Positions 1-11,337 of a stretch of DNA of 64,000 nucleotides are shown in pieces. Position 1 is the stretch's first letter. Each line of letters opens with the position of its first letter. Origin of the DNA: Gonapodya prolifera JEL478 (taxonomy: Eukaryota; Monoblepharomycota; Monoblepharidomycetes; Monoblepharidales; Gonapodyaceae). Below the pieces are notes generated by a model. The model did not search any database. It was given only the letters and a program-made list of their open reading frames with translations, and was not told where the DNA came from. The stretch covers positions 215,230 through 279,229 of the forward strand of contig KQ965794.1 of assembly GCA_001574975.1 (NCBI GenBank), read 5' to 3'. Both the position numbers and the translations under genes were made by a program.

Positions 1-43
1 ATTTGACACTACGTGCTCCTATCTTTCCTGGGTCCCCTCCCTT

Positions 44-63
44 CCCCCCCCCCCCCCCCCCCC
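44..63. repeat. Poly(C) run of 20 bases in an intron
   Basis: A pure C homopolymer lies in the intron just upstream of the first complete kinesin exon. Three other long C or G tracts in this window carry N bases in or beside them, so exact length here is probably unreliable. Confidence 0.8.
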
Positions 64-105
64 GCCTACCCACCCCCCTCCTTGACACTTCCCACCCAAT
101 TCTAG

Positions 106-2983
106 GGCTCCGAGCGCCAAAAATCCACCGCCACCCAGGGCATCCGATTGAAAGAAGCCAGTTCCATCAACAAATCCCTGCACGCACTGTCCCGCGTGCT
201 GGATTCGCTCGTCGCGCGCACCAAGGCCGCCGCGGCTGCGGGAGGGTCTTCTGCAGGAGGTCCCGGGCCAGGATACACAAACTTCCGTGACTCCAAACTC
301 ACGTTCCTCCTCAAAGACGCCCTCGGTGGGAACTGCGTCACCTGGGTGGTGGCGTGCGTGACGGCGGCGCAGACTGCGATGGGAGAGAGTGAGTGTTCTG
401 GGGGGGTGGAGAGGCTGGGTTCCTGGTTGAGGAAATGTGACATGGTTTTTGCTCCGTAGCGTTGTCCACGCTGAGGTTTGCCAATAATGCGAAACAGATC
501 AGGAATCCCGCAACGAGGAATGTCGAGATCGAAGGTGAAGACTCGCCCCTTTGTTTTACACGGGCCCCACAAAGGATCAACACACCCACCCTGTGACGCT
601 TCGAAGCCACGTCCCACCAAGCCCTTCAATCTGAGGTCCTTCGCCTTCGCGCCGAAGTCTCTGAACTGCGCTCTTCTCTTTCTGCTTCCGCCGCTCCTAC
701 CGCACCCTCTACCCCTGTCCGCACGCCGTCGCGACCGGTAAACCCGCCGGACTCGATCCCGGGAGACAGCACGCCCGTGGAGGCCGGACCTGACGGGAGG
801 GAGGTTGTTCTGCGGCTGCTGGAGCGGCTCGACGACACCAAGGCCAAGTGCGACGAGGTGGTGAAGGCACAGAAGGAGCATACAGCACGATTGGAGAGGG
901 CGCTGCAGCAACAGAAAATGGTGAGTGTGAACTTTCTGTGTCTGCGAGTGAAGTTGTGGCCTTCACCTGGCTCCCGCAATATTCTTGTTCCACCCGGATC
1001 ATAAGGCTCTCAAACTGAAAGAGAAAGACACCAACTCCCGGAATACCGTCCCATTTTCTCCCACCGACTCCCCATGCCCTAAACCTCGCGGTGCGATAAG
1101 TCCACCAGAAGATGTGTCCGCCTTGCGCCGCGAAATCGACCGCCTCACGCACCACCACCCCGATGTGACACGGTTCGCGGCGGAGAATATCGAGCTGCGC
1201 GGACGACTGGCACGCATGGAGCAACCCTCGGCTGTAGATGATACAGCGTTCACGCAGTATCTTCGTCAGGTGTTGGAAGAGAACGGCCGGCTGCGGTCCC
1301 CAGAGTTCGTGCAGCGGCTGGAGTCGGAGCTTGAAGAGGAGCGCGCGCGCGCACAAGAGCTGAGCGAGGCTCTCGCGCGCGCTAATGAGGCGTGTACGGA
1401 AATGAAGGCGGAGAACGAGGAAGTGCGCGAGCTATTCGTGGCCCTGGAGAGGCAGAACGAGGAGCTCAGGACTCAGTTCAACAAGCAGGGCACTGCGCAG
1501 GCCGCCGTTGTGGCTGAGTTGGCTGAAGCACGCGCGCGGTGCCTGTCGGTTGCAAGCAGGGCAGCACAGCTGGAGGGTGAGCTGGGGCGACGGCGAAGAG
1601 AATCACAGGTGTTGGATATTGAGAAGCAGATCGGGCTGCTGATGGCACGGTGCGATGCGGAGCGACAGAACACGGTTAGGGCAGAGACAAGGTGCTCTGA
1701 GCTGGTGGCGGAGGTGGAGCGAGTGGAACGGGAGCTGGAGGAGACAAAAACGCAGGTGAGTCGCAAGCGTAAAAGGAACTTGTGCCGGAGAAATTTGAAG
1801 GAGTAACCTCGGCGCGTAACGAACAACAGCTACGTTTGCTCGAGGGCATCGAAGAGTCGTATAACGTGCTCAAAGACGATCACACCCAGCTTACCATCAC
1901 CCTCAACGACAATCGCGCCCACGCCGCGCGACTCGAAGCGTGCTTGCAAGCATACCGGGACTCAGCGACAGAGCACGATGCAGAGGAGGTTGCCAAGGCG
2001 AGAGAGATTGCCAAGGATCTGGTACGTTAGTTGTCATGCGAATTCTCTCTTTCCGTACTTCGTAATTCTGTTTCCCAACCAGACCAAAAAAGTTTCGGAA
2101 CTGGAATCAGATCTTGGAGCGAAGTGTGATGAACTGAACACCGCAATGGCTCTCAATTCAGGGCTCTCCCAGCAAATTGAGGCTTTGAGGATGATTGAAG
2201 AAGAAGCCCAGAAACTGAAGGAACAGCTTAACGATTTGACGATCGAGAAGAATGGGCTTGCGTTTGATAATGATCAACTATTGTTCGAGAACGAGCTACG
2301 CCTTGCGGACTTTGAAAAGGCAAAGGCTCAGTTCGCAGCACTGGAAGACGAAGTTCAGACTCTGAAAACGAAAGCCCCCACTTTCATTCAGCCAATTAAT
2401 CCTTCTTCATCTATCTCGGAGTTCAACGAAGATGCAGCGATGATCGATTCCGAGCTGGATGGGAATGAAAGTGGGGAGGATGCGACACTATCCCAGAAAG
2501 CGTTCCATAAATCTGTCGGCGGCAAGGAAAATGCCGATCCCGCCATTAACGCTGAGGAGGAGCTGATGAATCTGAGGATGGAATACAGGAAGCTCGCAGA
2601 TGAACATGCGCGGGTACTGCGCAGGTGAGTAGCTGACTTCAATATGCTGTGAATTTGGGTGTTAATTTGAGTTTTGGAACATTGCCAGCAATAAAAAACA
2701 AAAGGTGCGTCGGGGAAAGGCACTTTCATGATAATTGCGTCCTACTCATCGTTGTTTTCTTCATGGACATAAGATTCGCTATATGGAGAGATTGAAAACG
2801 GAGAACAATTCTCTCAGGGAAGAAATTAAGAAACTCCAACGAGACCATGGTAAGCATTTGTTTTGGAGAGTTTTCGTGTCTCGTATCACAATGTGGTCTG
2901 CAAATCACCACCCCTCAGCCTTTGCAGTTCATGACGTTTTGCAAGGCAGACAAACGAAGACTCCACGCAGTGGATTACGGTAA
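106..2983 (+). CDS. Kinesin-12 (KIF15-like), 3' part, 5' end outside window
   Basis: Plus-end microtubule motor, probably a kinesin-12 acting in spindle or cytoplasmic transport. Exons read: 106-388, 460-534, 607-920, 1006-1755, 1830-2021, 2083-2624, 2689-2704, 2774-2849 and 2928-2983, totalling 2304 nt (767 residues). The first exon enters the end of the motor domain: GSERQKST (switch II region), INKSLHALSRV, then FRDSKLTFLLKDALGG, followed by ETLSTLRFANNAKQIRN and the neck. A stretch ending QQQKMALKLKEKD resembles the kinesin-12 neck/early stalk, and the rest is coiled coil rich in E, Q and L, ending in a short basic tail. The Ala/Gly insert before FRDSKL is a species feature. The 2689-2704 exon is only 16 nt. 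The motor family is certain; the kinesin-12 assignment is by neck resemblance. Confidence 0.88.
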
Positions 2984-3075
2984 CATTATAATCGTGATAT
3001 TGTGTGATACATGTGCATAAATATCTTCGAACTATGTGAAATAAATGGTGGTGACAACGTATCCACAGCAGACAC

Positions 3076-5741
3076 TCATCGACCAGTCTCAAGGGATCCA
3101 GAAATGTCGGCGAGATTCACCAAATTGGAAAGGTAGTCCCGACTAAAGCATCGCCACGACGGTCTGAAGAATCCTGTTCGCGCAAACAAGTATTGTTCGG
3201 CAATCTTTGCGACGGTCCGAACAGATGGAATTGTCTCCGCAATCTGGCCCAACGCGGTCACGCAAAGAAGCGCCAATCTGTGGGCAGTTTCAACTTCCTC
3301 AGGGCGCCCACCACTCTGAACCATGTTTCGATAGTTCAATGTGTGGGTCAACGCGCAAAGATAGACTGTTTTGGTTCCCATTGCAGTTAATTCAAATGGC
3401 GGAACAAAATTGTCAAAACGCACCTGCAAACCAGCCAGCGGGCAGTACCACACCGCCTCTTTGCGTCCAGTCTGTCCTCTTGAGACATCCAAGAAAGCAC
3501 GCTGCCTTGGTCGCAAATTCCACACACTTGACGTACCCCATTGGGTCGATAAGCCACGCTCCGTCGTACTCCGTCCCAAAATCGTCACCTCCAAAGCCAT
3601 CGGGTATCCCATCCATCAGCACAGCGCACGGTGCAGATGGAGCGTGCAAAGAAATAAAAGCCCCAAGCACATCCAGCAACCACAGGCACCCCAACGGATG
3701 GAGTAGTCCCGGTTGCGGAGGGGTATCCACGTCTACAAGGAGCCAGCCCGCAAAGTCACCTTGTCCAATCACCAGTGCACCATCCGCAAAGACACCTATT
3801 GAAGGCGAGCCGATGAACAGTGAGAACAGACGCACATTTGTGAAACTACTTACGCTTGACCAGTTGAGGAAGATGTTCCAACCAGGTGCTCAGGCAGTCA
3901 TCCATTTGTTTCAGCTCGAAAGTCGCCACATCCATTTGTTTCAGCTCCTCAGTTGACGCATCCGGGTGTGTTCCGCATAAAGGCCATTTAACTTTTGTCA
4001 ACAATGCTTTACACCGAGCGATTTGACTGATCAGGTAGTACCCGTAAATAGATATGGCAAAGTGGTATCGCTCTATCAAGTTTGGATCATTAAGTTTCCT
4101 CCACGGAACCACGGCAAAACAACGCACCATTCTGCGTTATGGCTTTGAGCTTGCGAAATACCAAAGCGGCTTTTGATGCGCTGGTACAGAAGAGCTCCGA
4201 AGGATCTTGCAAAAGTGCGTTGGGATCACCAAAGGAAAGTGGAATCATTGGTATAGATGCTAAACGTTGTTTCAAGCAAGTGAGCAGAATTTTTTGGGTT
4301 GTGCGATGGAATTTTGCTCACTGTCAATGTCCCAGCGCGGCTTCAATAATGCAGCAGCCTTGGAGGATTCGGTTTGGTAAGTGACGCTAAATGTCATGGC
4401 TCTTGAAAGCCAGAACAGCAACCTCATCCAGTGTTTCTTGTGTGGCGGCTGGCTTCTCATGCTCGGAGGTGCATTGGGATGGTCCGGATCCACTGCCATA
4501 TTGATTTTTGCAGTCAATCGTTCAAGGAGCCTTCTCGACGACCAATTAGTTTGTTTCGGGGCTGTTCTCCTCGCGAAAGGTTCTCACATGCACAGTTCCA
4601 AGTTTGTTGATGCTGGCATCCGCGAGTTTGAGCATGCAGCCTGTAGATGCACAACGAGCTCTTGACGTTTCGGGCTCGTTTAAGCTGTCACTCTCATTCA
4701 CTTACGACTGCAAGATTGAACAGACTCACCTGAAAACTTTACGGTCAGAGACGCGCAGTAGAATGTACGAAGACGTTAACTCACGAAGCCCTCCATTGTG
4801 GGGTGGTTCAACAAGTACGCAGATGTTCTTCTGCTCCTCTCAAACATTTGAAACATGCTCCTCGATAGTTCACCTTTCATAAGAGGATGAGGTAATAGAG
4901 TCTGAGGATGAAACTTTGTCACATACCATACGGGAACAAGCAATCAAGTGCGTGAACTGTACCGAGTCAAAATGCACCGCCAAAGTCATCATGGTGAAGT
5001 ACAGAGGTTGGTTTCGGTAAGCGGATGAGAGACCCCATTGTCGCACCAGCCCGTCCTGCGGGGCCCCGATTATTCTGGTCGAACACAGATTCGCTGTGTG
5101 GAACCATCAAATGTACTCACGACCACCCACACTCCAAGAACTCTGGAAGACAGGCACTCATTAATAAATCTTTCGTGACGCAAATCGCGCACTTCATCTA
5201 CGAACCTTCCCAATTGAATATACCTGTCCGCTAGCTGAAACATGACGGTATCAGGTGGCAGTGGATCTGCGTCCAATCCCATCGAAACGCATTGTACACA
5301 ATAATGAGTGACTATAATCATTCAGAACGTACCAAGATCATCGAACAGCCACATAGACGGCTGCACGTGCTGAGCCGGTATCTCATAAGGACGATTCAAA
5401 TTCTTGAGCGCACCAACTCTGGATCGAGTATCGGAAATTGGCGGAGGTAGCCGAGAGGTAGCACACTCAATGCCTTTGGAGTCGCACCGAGCGCACTGTA
5501 GAATCGATCGGATTCGTAAATGTAGAATCGACCTTGCACACACACACACAGAGTCCGTACCGGCCGGGTCTCCGTACAGCGCTGTTGAAATGTATGAGTT
5601 CGATTGCGCCAACAAGAAGTCACTCGGCATCGAGAACCTTACCGAATGAGAATAAAAGCAATTGTCGCAAGCTATGTGTCCAGAATCCATCGCTTTCTTG
5701 GCTTTTGGGGGCGCAGCGACCTGTCGCTTGCTAGCCGGCAT
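3076..5741 (-). CDS. Zn(II)2Cys6 fungal transcription factor
   Basis: Predicted nuclear DNA-binding regulator. It starts at the ATG at 5741 (MPASKRQ), with basic KAKK before the zinc cluster. Exon 1 (5643-5741) carries C-x2-C, a 21-nt exon (5561-5581) supplies the third Cys, and exon 3 (5333-5495) supplies CARCDSKGIEC. Together they give C-x2-C-x6-C-x5-C-x2-C-x6-C, the canonical binuclear cluster. Downstream exons carry a diverged fungal_trans (middle homology) region: PLYFTMMTLAVHFDS near 4960-5015, HPLMKGELSRSMFQMFERSR near 4820-4880, DPDHPN then HKKHWMRLLFWLSRAM near 4400-4490, and a C-terminal part to the stop at 3076. There are many small exons and several inner junctions are uncertain. 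The family is well supported by the cysteine pattern; target genes cannot be inferred. Nothing ties it to its YTM1 or kinesin neighbours. Confidence 0.75.
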
Positions 5742-6245
5742 CCGGATGCGGTGAGGGGTGAGGCGAGGGGGGGTGTGGGGGGGAGAATGTTGGCGGGAGA
5801 AGGTTGGGCCCGCTTTCAGGTTCAATCTGCCTGGGCCTCCGACCTCCGACAAGGACGCGCTCCCGTGGAGGCAAATGCGTCTCAGAAGAGTGGAACCAGT
5901 TGCCAGTAGCAAAATCCTTCATGGTCAGTGCGAAGAGGGTGGCCCGACATTCAATTCAAGTGTGCCCAATATTTGCCTCCCACCAGTGTTGCAAGCTCCA
6001 CGCCACCCCAGCGCAGCAACAAAACTTTCGAGATCAGCAATGGGATTTCTGGGAATTGATATGAATGTATTCATTCTGAATATGTGTATTCCGTCCATAA
6101 CAACGAAACACTTTACTTCGAAGGTGCGAGCAGCAGAATCCTGCCACTACCTTTCACTGGCCCACATCCGCGAGGTCTTTTCCCCTCCTACTGTGAGCTT
6201 TTGACTTCCAACGTCATCCGGCGACTCCTAGTCATCTGTGTAGTA
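5742..6245. other. Intergenic: upstream of Zn2Cys6 gene, downstream of YTM1
   Basis: No convincing gene. About 5750-5796 is strongly G-rich on the + strand, with several runs of three to seven G, just upstream of the regulator's start codon. The remainder shows no coding pattern on either strand. Confidence 0.5.
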
Positions 6246-8182
6246 TTATTTTACATTCCACATATCAACATTTCGCCCCTCTCCCCCACTAACTAGCAGC
6301 CCATCGACCCAGTCTATCGCAAGCACTTTCTCACTCCCTTTTCCTTCCTGAACCCCTCGGGCAGCAATCGCATACAAAGCTCTGTCGCTCCGCAGATCCC
6401 ATATTCGGACATGACCGTCATGCGAACCAGCGGCAACATGGAATGCGGAAGTGGGGGACCATTTGACAGCAGGGTGAAACGATGGAGAGCGAGAGGAGAG
6501 ATGGAGTTTCACCAATGATCCATCTGGGGTGGGAAAGGGTTCAGATAAGAAGAAAACGCATCGCCATCGCACAAAACGAACGCGCTCACCGTTCGAACGG
6601 GGGTCCCATATTCGCACTACGCCATCGGCATGTCCAGTTGCTAACATTGTAGACAGCGGTGAATGATCAATACTCAGAACGACTTTATCACATGTCTGGA
6701 ATGAATTAAACGACCCATCAGTAAAAAGCCACAAGTTGCTCTCCTTAGTATTCACACCAACCATTGCCCTTCTTTCCACACCGGTTTCAACATCCCACCC
6801 ACGCACTGCATGGTCCCAACCCCCCGAGTAAATCTGATCTCCGTCAATAGTATCAAAGCACACACTCGATACGACCACCGTCGACGTTGCTCCTGATTTC
6901 TCGAGCGACAGAATAGATTGTGTGCGAGGAGCTGTAGAAACGTTTACTTTCCGACGTTTCGTTCGGTCCTGGCTCGACGGAACGGACGCATCGGTGGCAG
7001 CTGCGTCCTGTGGTTGTCGCGTCGAATAAAGTAGTATCTTGCCATCCGTAGATGAAGAAGCAAACTAGGAGACACCTCCAGTTGTAAACAAGCCCCGACC
7101 AATCGCCAAACAGAAATCTCACATGTCTACCGCTTGGACTGACGGCCAAGTCTGTCACCCCTGCCATGTGCTCGCCAGAAGCGTACAGGGGATACGCCAT
7201 ACCATTTCCAGGGGATATCTGAAGACCGCGGTTCACATCGATCCACCAACGAAGCTCAGACTCAGAACGAACCTCCCACATTGTCACGACTCCGTCATCT
7301 GATCCAACGAGACCAAAAACAGTGTCCTCTGCCCAAAAGAAAATATTAGTACATATAGGGATCCGGTCAAATCTCATTGTGCAGAATTGGTGGCCATGTT
7401 GAGCTCACTCTCGTGCATCGTTCCTCACCTCGCATTCCGCTTTCTCCGATGACAAAAGTCCCGTCGACCCAAGCTGCGGCACGGAGTGGTTTCCTTCGTC
7501 CGGCACTCGTCTTTACAATCTCGCCAAGTGTTGCGATTTCTTTTCCAGCTCGATTGAGCACACGAGCTAAACCTTCGTAGGATGTGGTCAAAATGTAAGG
7601 CCTTGGTAATCATGTCAGATGAACACCTCGTCTCCAGTCAATTGCAGCAACTTACACGAATGAAGTCACAGCAACGTCCGAAATCCAGTCATCTTGTGGA
7701 AGCGAAGCAGCGAGCGCGGGTGGTTGGGATGAGAGGATGTACTCCACTTCAAGGACTGCTTCCTGATGGGAAAGAGGAGATTTGTCATCATATCATCCGT
7801 TTCATCGCAGCATTCAATAGAACGAACCAAAGACAGCCCCTTTTCTTCCGAAAACTCCTTGATAGACGTCCTGAGGAGTCGTCCATTGATGAGGAAATCG
7901 AACGGTGTAGGAGCAGCTGTAGTCACGATACATCATCAACCATGAACGCCCAATAAACCGCACAGAAGGAGACGAACGGAGGGATAGAAGATGGTTGATA
8001 ACTTCTGACAGTCCAAAGCGACCGAGGGATGATGGAAGCAGCAAAATTGGTGTCGAGGAAGGGATCCGCAGTGATGCGGACGAGATGTTGGTCGTTAATC
8101 GAACTTGTACTTTCGGTGCTTCAGACGCTCCAGCTCCATTGTCCCCATCTTCGGGCTGGGGATGGACAGAATGGGTCGACAT
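6246..8182 (-). CDS. YTM1: Ribosome biogenesis protein Ytm1/WDR12
   Basis: WD40 protein of the PeBoW complex (Nop7-Erb1-Ytm1), needed for 27S pre-rRNA processing and 60S subunit maturation in the nucleolus. It starts at the ATG at 8182 (MSTHSVHPQ). The N-terminal NLE domain is visible as VQVRLTTN, SSLGRFGLSEVINHLL and, after an intron, PFDFLINGRLLRTS, which in the family binds the AAA+ ATPase Rea1/Midasin. WD repeats follow: GDWSGLVYNW; then, after a phase change, YSGGWDHAVRGWDVETG; LATGHADGVVRIWDPRS; AAGSHDGHVRIWDLRSD; and the last blade ending SGGEGRNVDMWNVK just before the stop at 6246. Length and order match Ytm1. There are several small introns. Its partner NOP7 lies 36 kb away in the same window. 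Confidence 0.93.
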
Positions 8183-8218
8183 GGTTCAATGCGAAGACAA
8201 TATAAAGAGAAAACAGCC

Positions 8219-8250
8219 TCCCCCCCCCNNNNNNNNCCATACCCCCCCCT
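8219..8250. other. Assembly gap (eight N) flanked by poly(C)
   Basis: Bases 8229-8236 are N, with C runs on both sides. It lies between the YTM1 start and the TTC29 stop, so it breaks no coding exon. Confidence 0.95.
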
Positions 8251-8338
8251 CTTCTCTCCTTCATTCCTTTTCTCTTTTTCTGCTTCGTAAAGCATTTAGA
8301 AGAGTCAGTTGCTCTTCCATCGTGATACATAAAGAAGG

Positions 8339-10263
8339 TTAAATAGCCTCGACTTCTACCCCAATTTCCCCCGTCCTCTTGAAATGAAGCAATGCACCAA
8401 GTTGCGAAGGTTCCATTATCATCTCAAATAATCGCTGTTGCATGAGGCGGCCCCGCGCAATCCCTAAATGCATCGCTGCAGCTCCAACGTCGAGCTCCGT
8501 CTTGGGCCGACTATTTCGAAAAGTCTTCTTTGGATGAGCGGAACCAACTTTGCCATCAGATGTCCCAATAGCTTGTAAAGTCGTTTCATTACTCTCATTC
8601 GTCTGAGGGTGGTCGTCATCACCGCTTGGTGGCTGGACTTGACTATCATCACCACTCTTAACCTCGACAACACCAAATCCTGGTCCACCATTGGAGGTGG
8701 CCAGTGATGTAACGAGGTTGTAGTGCTTCTCAAAGAACTCAACAGCTGCGCCCAACTTCCCCATTTTGCTGTGCGCTTGCCCAATTTTACAGCAGGCCCT
8801 CGCGTGCTCCGCAAGCTGTCCTGACGACGTCTCCGTGAGTTTGAGAAATTTGTCAAGATGTTCTAGGGCTTTATGTGAATCCCCCTCACTAAAATTTAAG
8901 TCGGAATATATCATATCATCTTGTGAGCATCAACGTCTCAGTTTACTTGCCTTTCAAGGCACTCCGCCAATGCTGCATGTGCCATTGCCTCGCCCTGATT
9001 GTCTCCAGTCTGCTGGGAGGACGCCAAAAAGTCCTCAAGATACTTTATGGTAATCGAAGATATTAGCTTTACCTTGAGAGTGAACTTGCAAAGTTCGAAC
9101 CTTCATTGCCGCCGTGAGGTTACCCGTGCTTTGATATGTACATCCCATTCGATACTGAACATCTCCTAAGTTCTCCCCAGCGCAGCTTTCATTCAGTATT
9201 CTCATGCACTCAATGTAATGTCCAAGGGCTTCATTGTATTTCCCTTCTCCTTCAAGCTTTAGCGCGATTCTGAGATAGCAATCTGAAAGCGACAACGTTG
9301 TGGTGCGGTCCGCCTCGAGGTTGCGATCCTCTCGTGCAGCTTTACGTGCCTGTTCAAATGTTATGAGCGCATCCTCAAGACGTCCTGTTGCAATAAATGT
9401 CCAAAGGCACGTTGCGAAACTCTCAACCAAGCGCTTCCTTACCACAGCACATGTACGCTTTGCCCAGATTATGAGTTGCTTCCACCATTAACTTTCTTAT
9501 CGATGATTGGAGTCGTGCCATTTCCAGTGCCTCCTGAAGGTAGAAGATGGCTCGTTCATGATTGTACAGGTTCAAGAAGAAGTTCGCAAGGGATTTCCTG
9601 GACTCGTATATAGCTTCCACATCACCTTGGAACTGGAATAGTTGATATCAAATGAGTAGTAGTAGTCGCTGTGACGTACCCAGTCTTTGACTATTCTCCG
9701 CGAGCTTTAGAAGCTCTTTGAACTCGAGGAGCGATGCAAGCCGATACAAATCACCACCTGTATCCGAAGCACGGGCAGCCGCAACGCCACTGGAAGGATT
9801 TTCCATCAGCTCCCGGCGGGCTTTTTGTTGAGTTTCAAAATCTGCATCTGTGAGCAGCCGCTTCTCGATATACGTTGAGCGACTACTCGGACCACCCGAA
9901 AGAGGACGCGTCTGACCAGATTGTGGGCGATCGCTGTGAGAGTCTAGAGGTGGGAGCTTGCCAGGATGTGAGACCATTCGGATCTCATTGGACCTTCCGA
10001 GTAATTCGGAACCATTGGCAAGCTCATGCGTCAAATTGAAGAACGCTGCAAACGACCGAACGCGACCCTCATTCAGCAGCTCAAGGCAGACTTGCTGGAT
10101 TGTAGATGAAGTACTCGAAGTCCTAGAGATGTGAAGTGTCGAAGTGCATTAATGAAACGGTGGTTTTCCCAACAGATGGCCGTCAGAAACTTGACGCGAA
10201 CTCTATCCGTTTATGCTTCCCATCTCCTTCAGGAGGAAGCCACCCATCGTGCAAGTCGTCCAT
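8339..10263 (-). CDS. TTC29: TTC29-like tetratricopeptide protein (flagellar)
   Basis: TPR protein related to TTC29, an axoneme-associated factor required for normal sperm flagellar beating in animals. The N-terminal exon (near 10110) reads TIQQVCLELLNEGRVRSFAA, matching the family's opening helices. TPR helices follow: SLANFFLNLYNHERAIFYLQ, EATHNLGKAYMCCGK, LSLSDCYLRIALKLEGEGKY, DVQYRMGCTYQSTGNLTAA and HARACCKIGQAHSKMGKLGA. The C-terminal end, MQQRLFEMI through LGALLHFKRTGEIG, parallels the TTC29 C terminus. An acidic Ser/Asn linker precedes the last TPR helix. The most upstream ATG with acidic MDDLHDG sits at 10263, but its junction to the next exon is not clear, so the start is provisional. 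A flagellar gene implies a zoospore-forming fungus. Confidence 0.82.
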
Positions 10264-10591
10264 TTAATTGAGGTGATGTGCTGGAGACGTTATCAGGCTG
10301 ACCAAAGCATGACACCACCATCCCCGAGGCCAGCATCACTCAGGTCCCCACCCCGGAAATGGAGAAGAGGTGTATCGAAAATAGGCCAAGTTAGTTTTTA
10401 GTATAGTAAGGTATACTCTAGCTTATGGTGTATTGTAGGCTCCCCTCTCCTTTCAACCCTCTGTCGCCGCAAACGATGTGTAAATATTGCTTACTGATTG
10501 GAGAGCACACAGAAGAAACATGAGAACACACCTCTAACACGTTTAATCCACACACGTGAGAGGTGATGGTGTAAAAACATTCGAGGACTGT
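10264..10591. other. Intergenic between TTC29-like start and SNAPC1-like stop
   Basis: AT-richer spacer on which I see no gene or structured element. It should hold the TTC29 promoter and the 3' end of the SNAPC1-like transcript; both genes are on the minus strand. Confidence 0.4.
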
Positions 10592-11249
10592 TCATTCTGT
10601 GCCCGCGATGTGAAGAAAGCAACCGCTTCTCAGCATTTTGTGAAAAAGGAACACCGGCTCAAGAAGACCCTGAGACTTGCAGAACGCAATCAGTTGTTGC
10701 ATCGTTCCCCAAATCGCTAGGAGTAGAACAGATTTCAACCCCTTGGCAAGAAAAGTCAACGCCACGAAGGCCACAAACATTGGTTCAATTTTATCCTCTG
10801 AATCGGCATCTCGTCTGGTTGTGTGAAGTACAAGAGGTACAAACCGAATAGGGCGCCTAGTTGATGCCCGAGGGATCGTTGAAACGACAAGTAACCTGCG
10901 CAAATATTCACATGTGATAGTTTACACCGTTATTGGGGGATGAATGTTTCGACGAGTCCCAGCTCACCAAGAAACTGGTTGTACAAGAGGCGCATGAAAA
11001 GTTCCCGGCCATAAACGTTGGTACAGCCAAAATGTATGAGTGCAAAGCGCTTCGCAGTCCAGATTTCAACACAATTGGTGTACGATGTGGAGTTTTTCTG
11101 ATTCCAGCAAGTTTTAGTTGGAGATATCATTGCATCCATTGAAATCGGCAAAGGCTCACAGAGACGAAATCACCAATGAAGCCATCTATATCATCCGAGA
11201 AAGCACTCGCGTTGATGGATGTGTTATTATCCAATGAAATGGAATACAT
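10592..11249 (-). CDS. SNAPC1: SNAPC1 (SNAP43)-like snRNA-activating complex subunit
   Basis: Predicted subunit of SNAPc, which binds the proximal sequence element of snRNA genes for Pol II and Pol III. Four exons, 11160-11249, 10968-11097, 10779-10895 and 10592-10716, sum to 462 nt (153 residues). The protein reads SDDIDGFIGDF, then CVEIWTAKRFALIHFGC, then LGALFGLYLLYFTQP, then IWGTMQQLIAFCKSQGLLEP followed by a VFLFHKML-type helix. This order mirrors the SNAP43 N-terminal domain (acidic FEDF-like start, WxxxxFxxIxxG, GALYLLYxLYxTQP, WxxLxxF, AxxIFRKL). It is shorter than animal SNAPC1, keeping only the conserved core. The start ATG at 11249 is the first in frame, and no single long frame spans the gene. 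It shares an 88-bp upstream region with RBM39. Confidence 0.68.
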
Positions 11250-11337
11250 TAGGATGACAAGGATAGTGATCTGTGCGTCCAGCCTGTTCACGACAACTGA
11301 CAAAATAACTTGTGCTGCGTTTACGCTCGAAACGACG
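11250..11337. promoter_or_regulatory. 88-bp bidirectional promoter region, SNAPC1 / RBM39
   Basis: Only 88 bases separate the two divergent start codons (11249 on minus, 11338 on plus), so both core promoters and 5' UTRs must overlap here or in the neighbouring first exons. I see no canonical TATA box. The inference depends on both start calls being right. Confidence 0.5.

Noticed and set aside
10592-10903. Minus-strand frame that looks like a small hydrophobic membrane protein
   Set aside because: Its hydrophobic first half is read partly from an intron and in the wrong frame; splicing at 10779/10716 yields the SNAP43 pattern instead.
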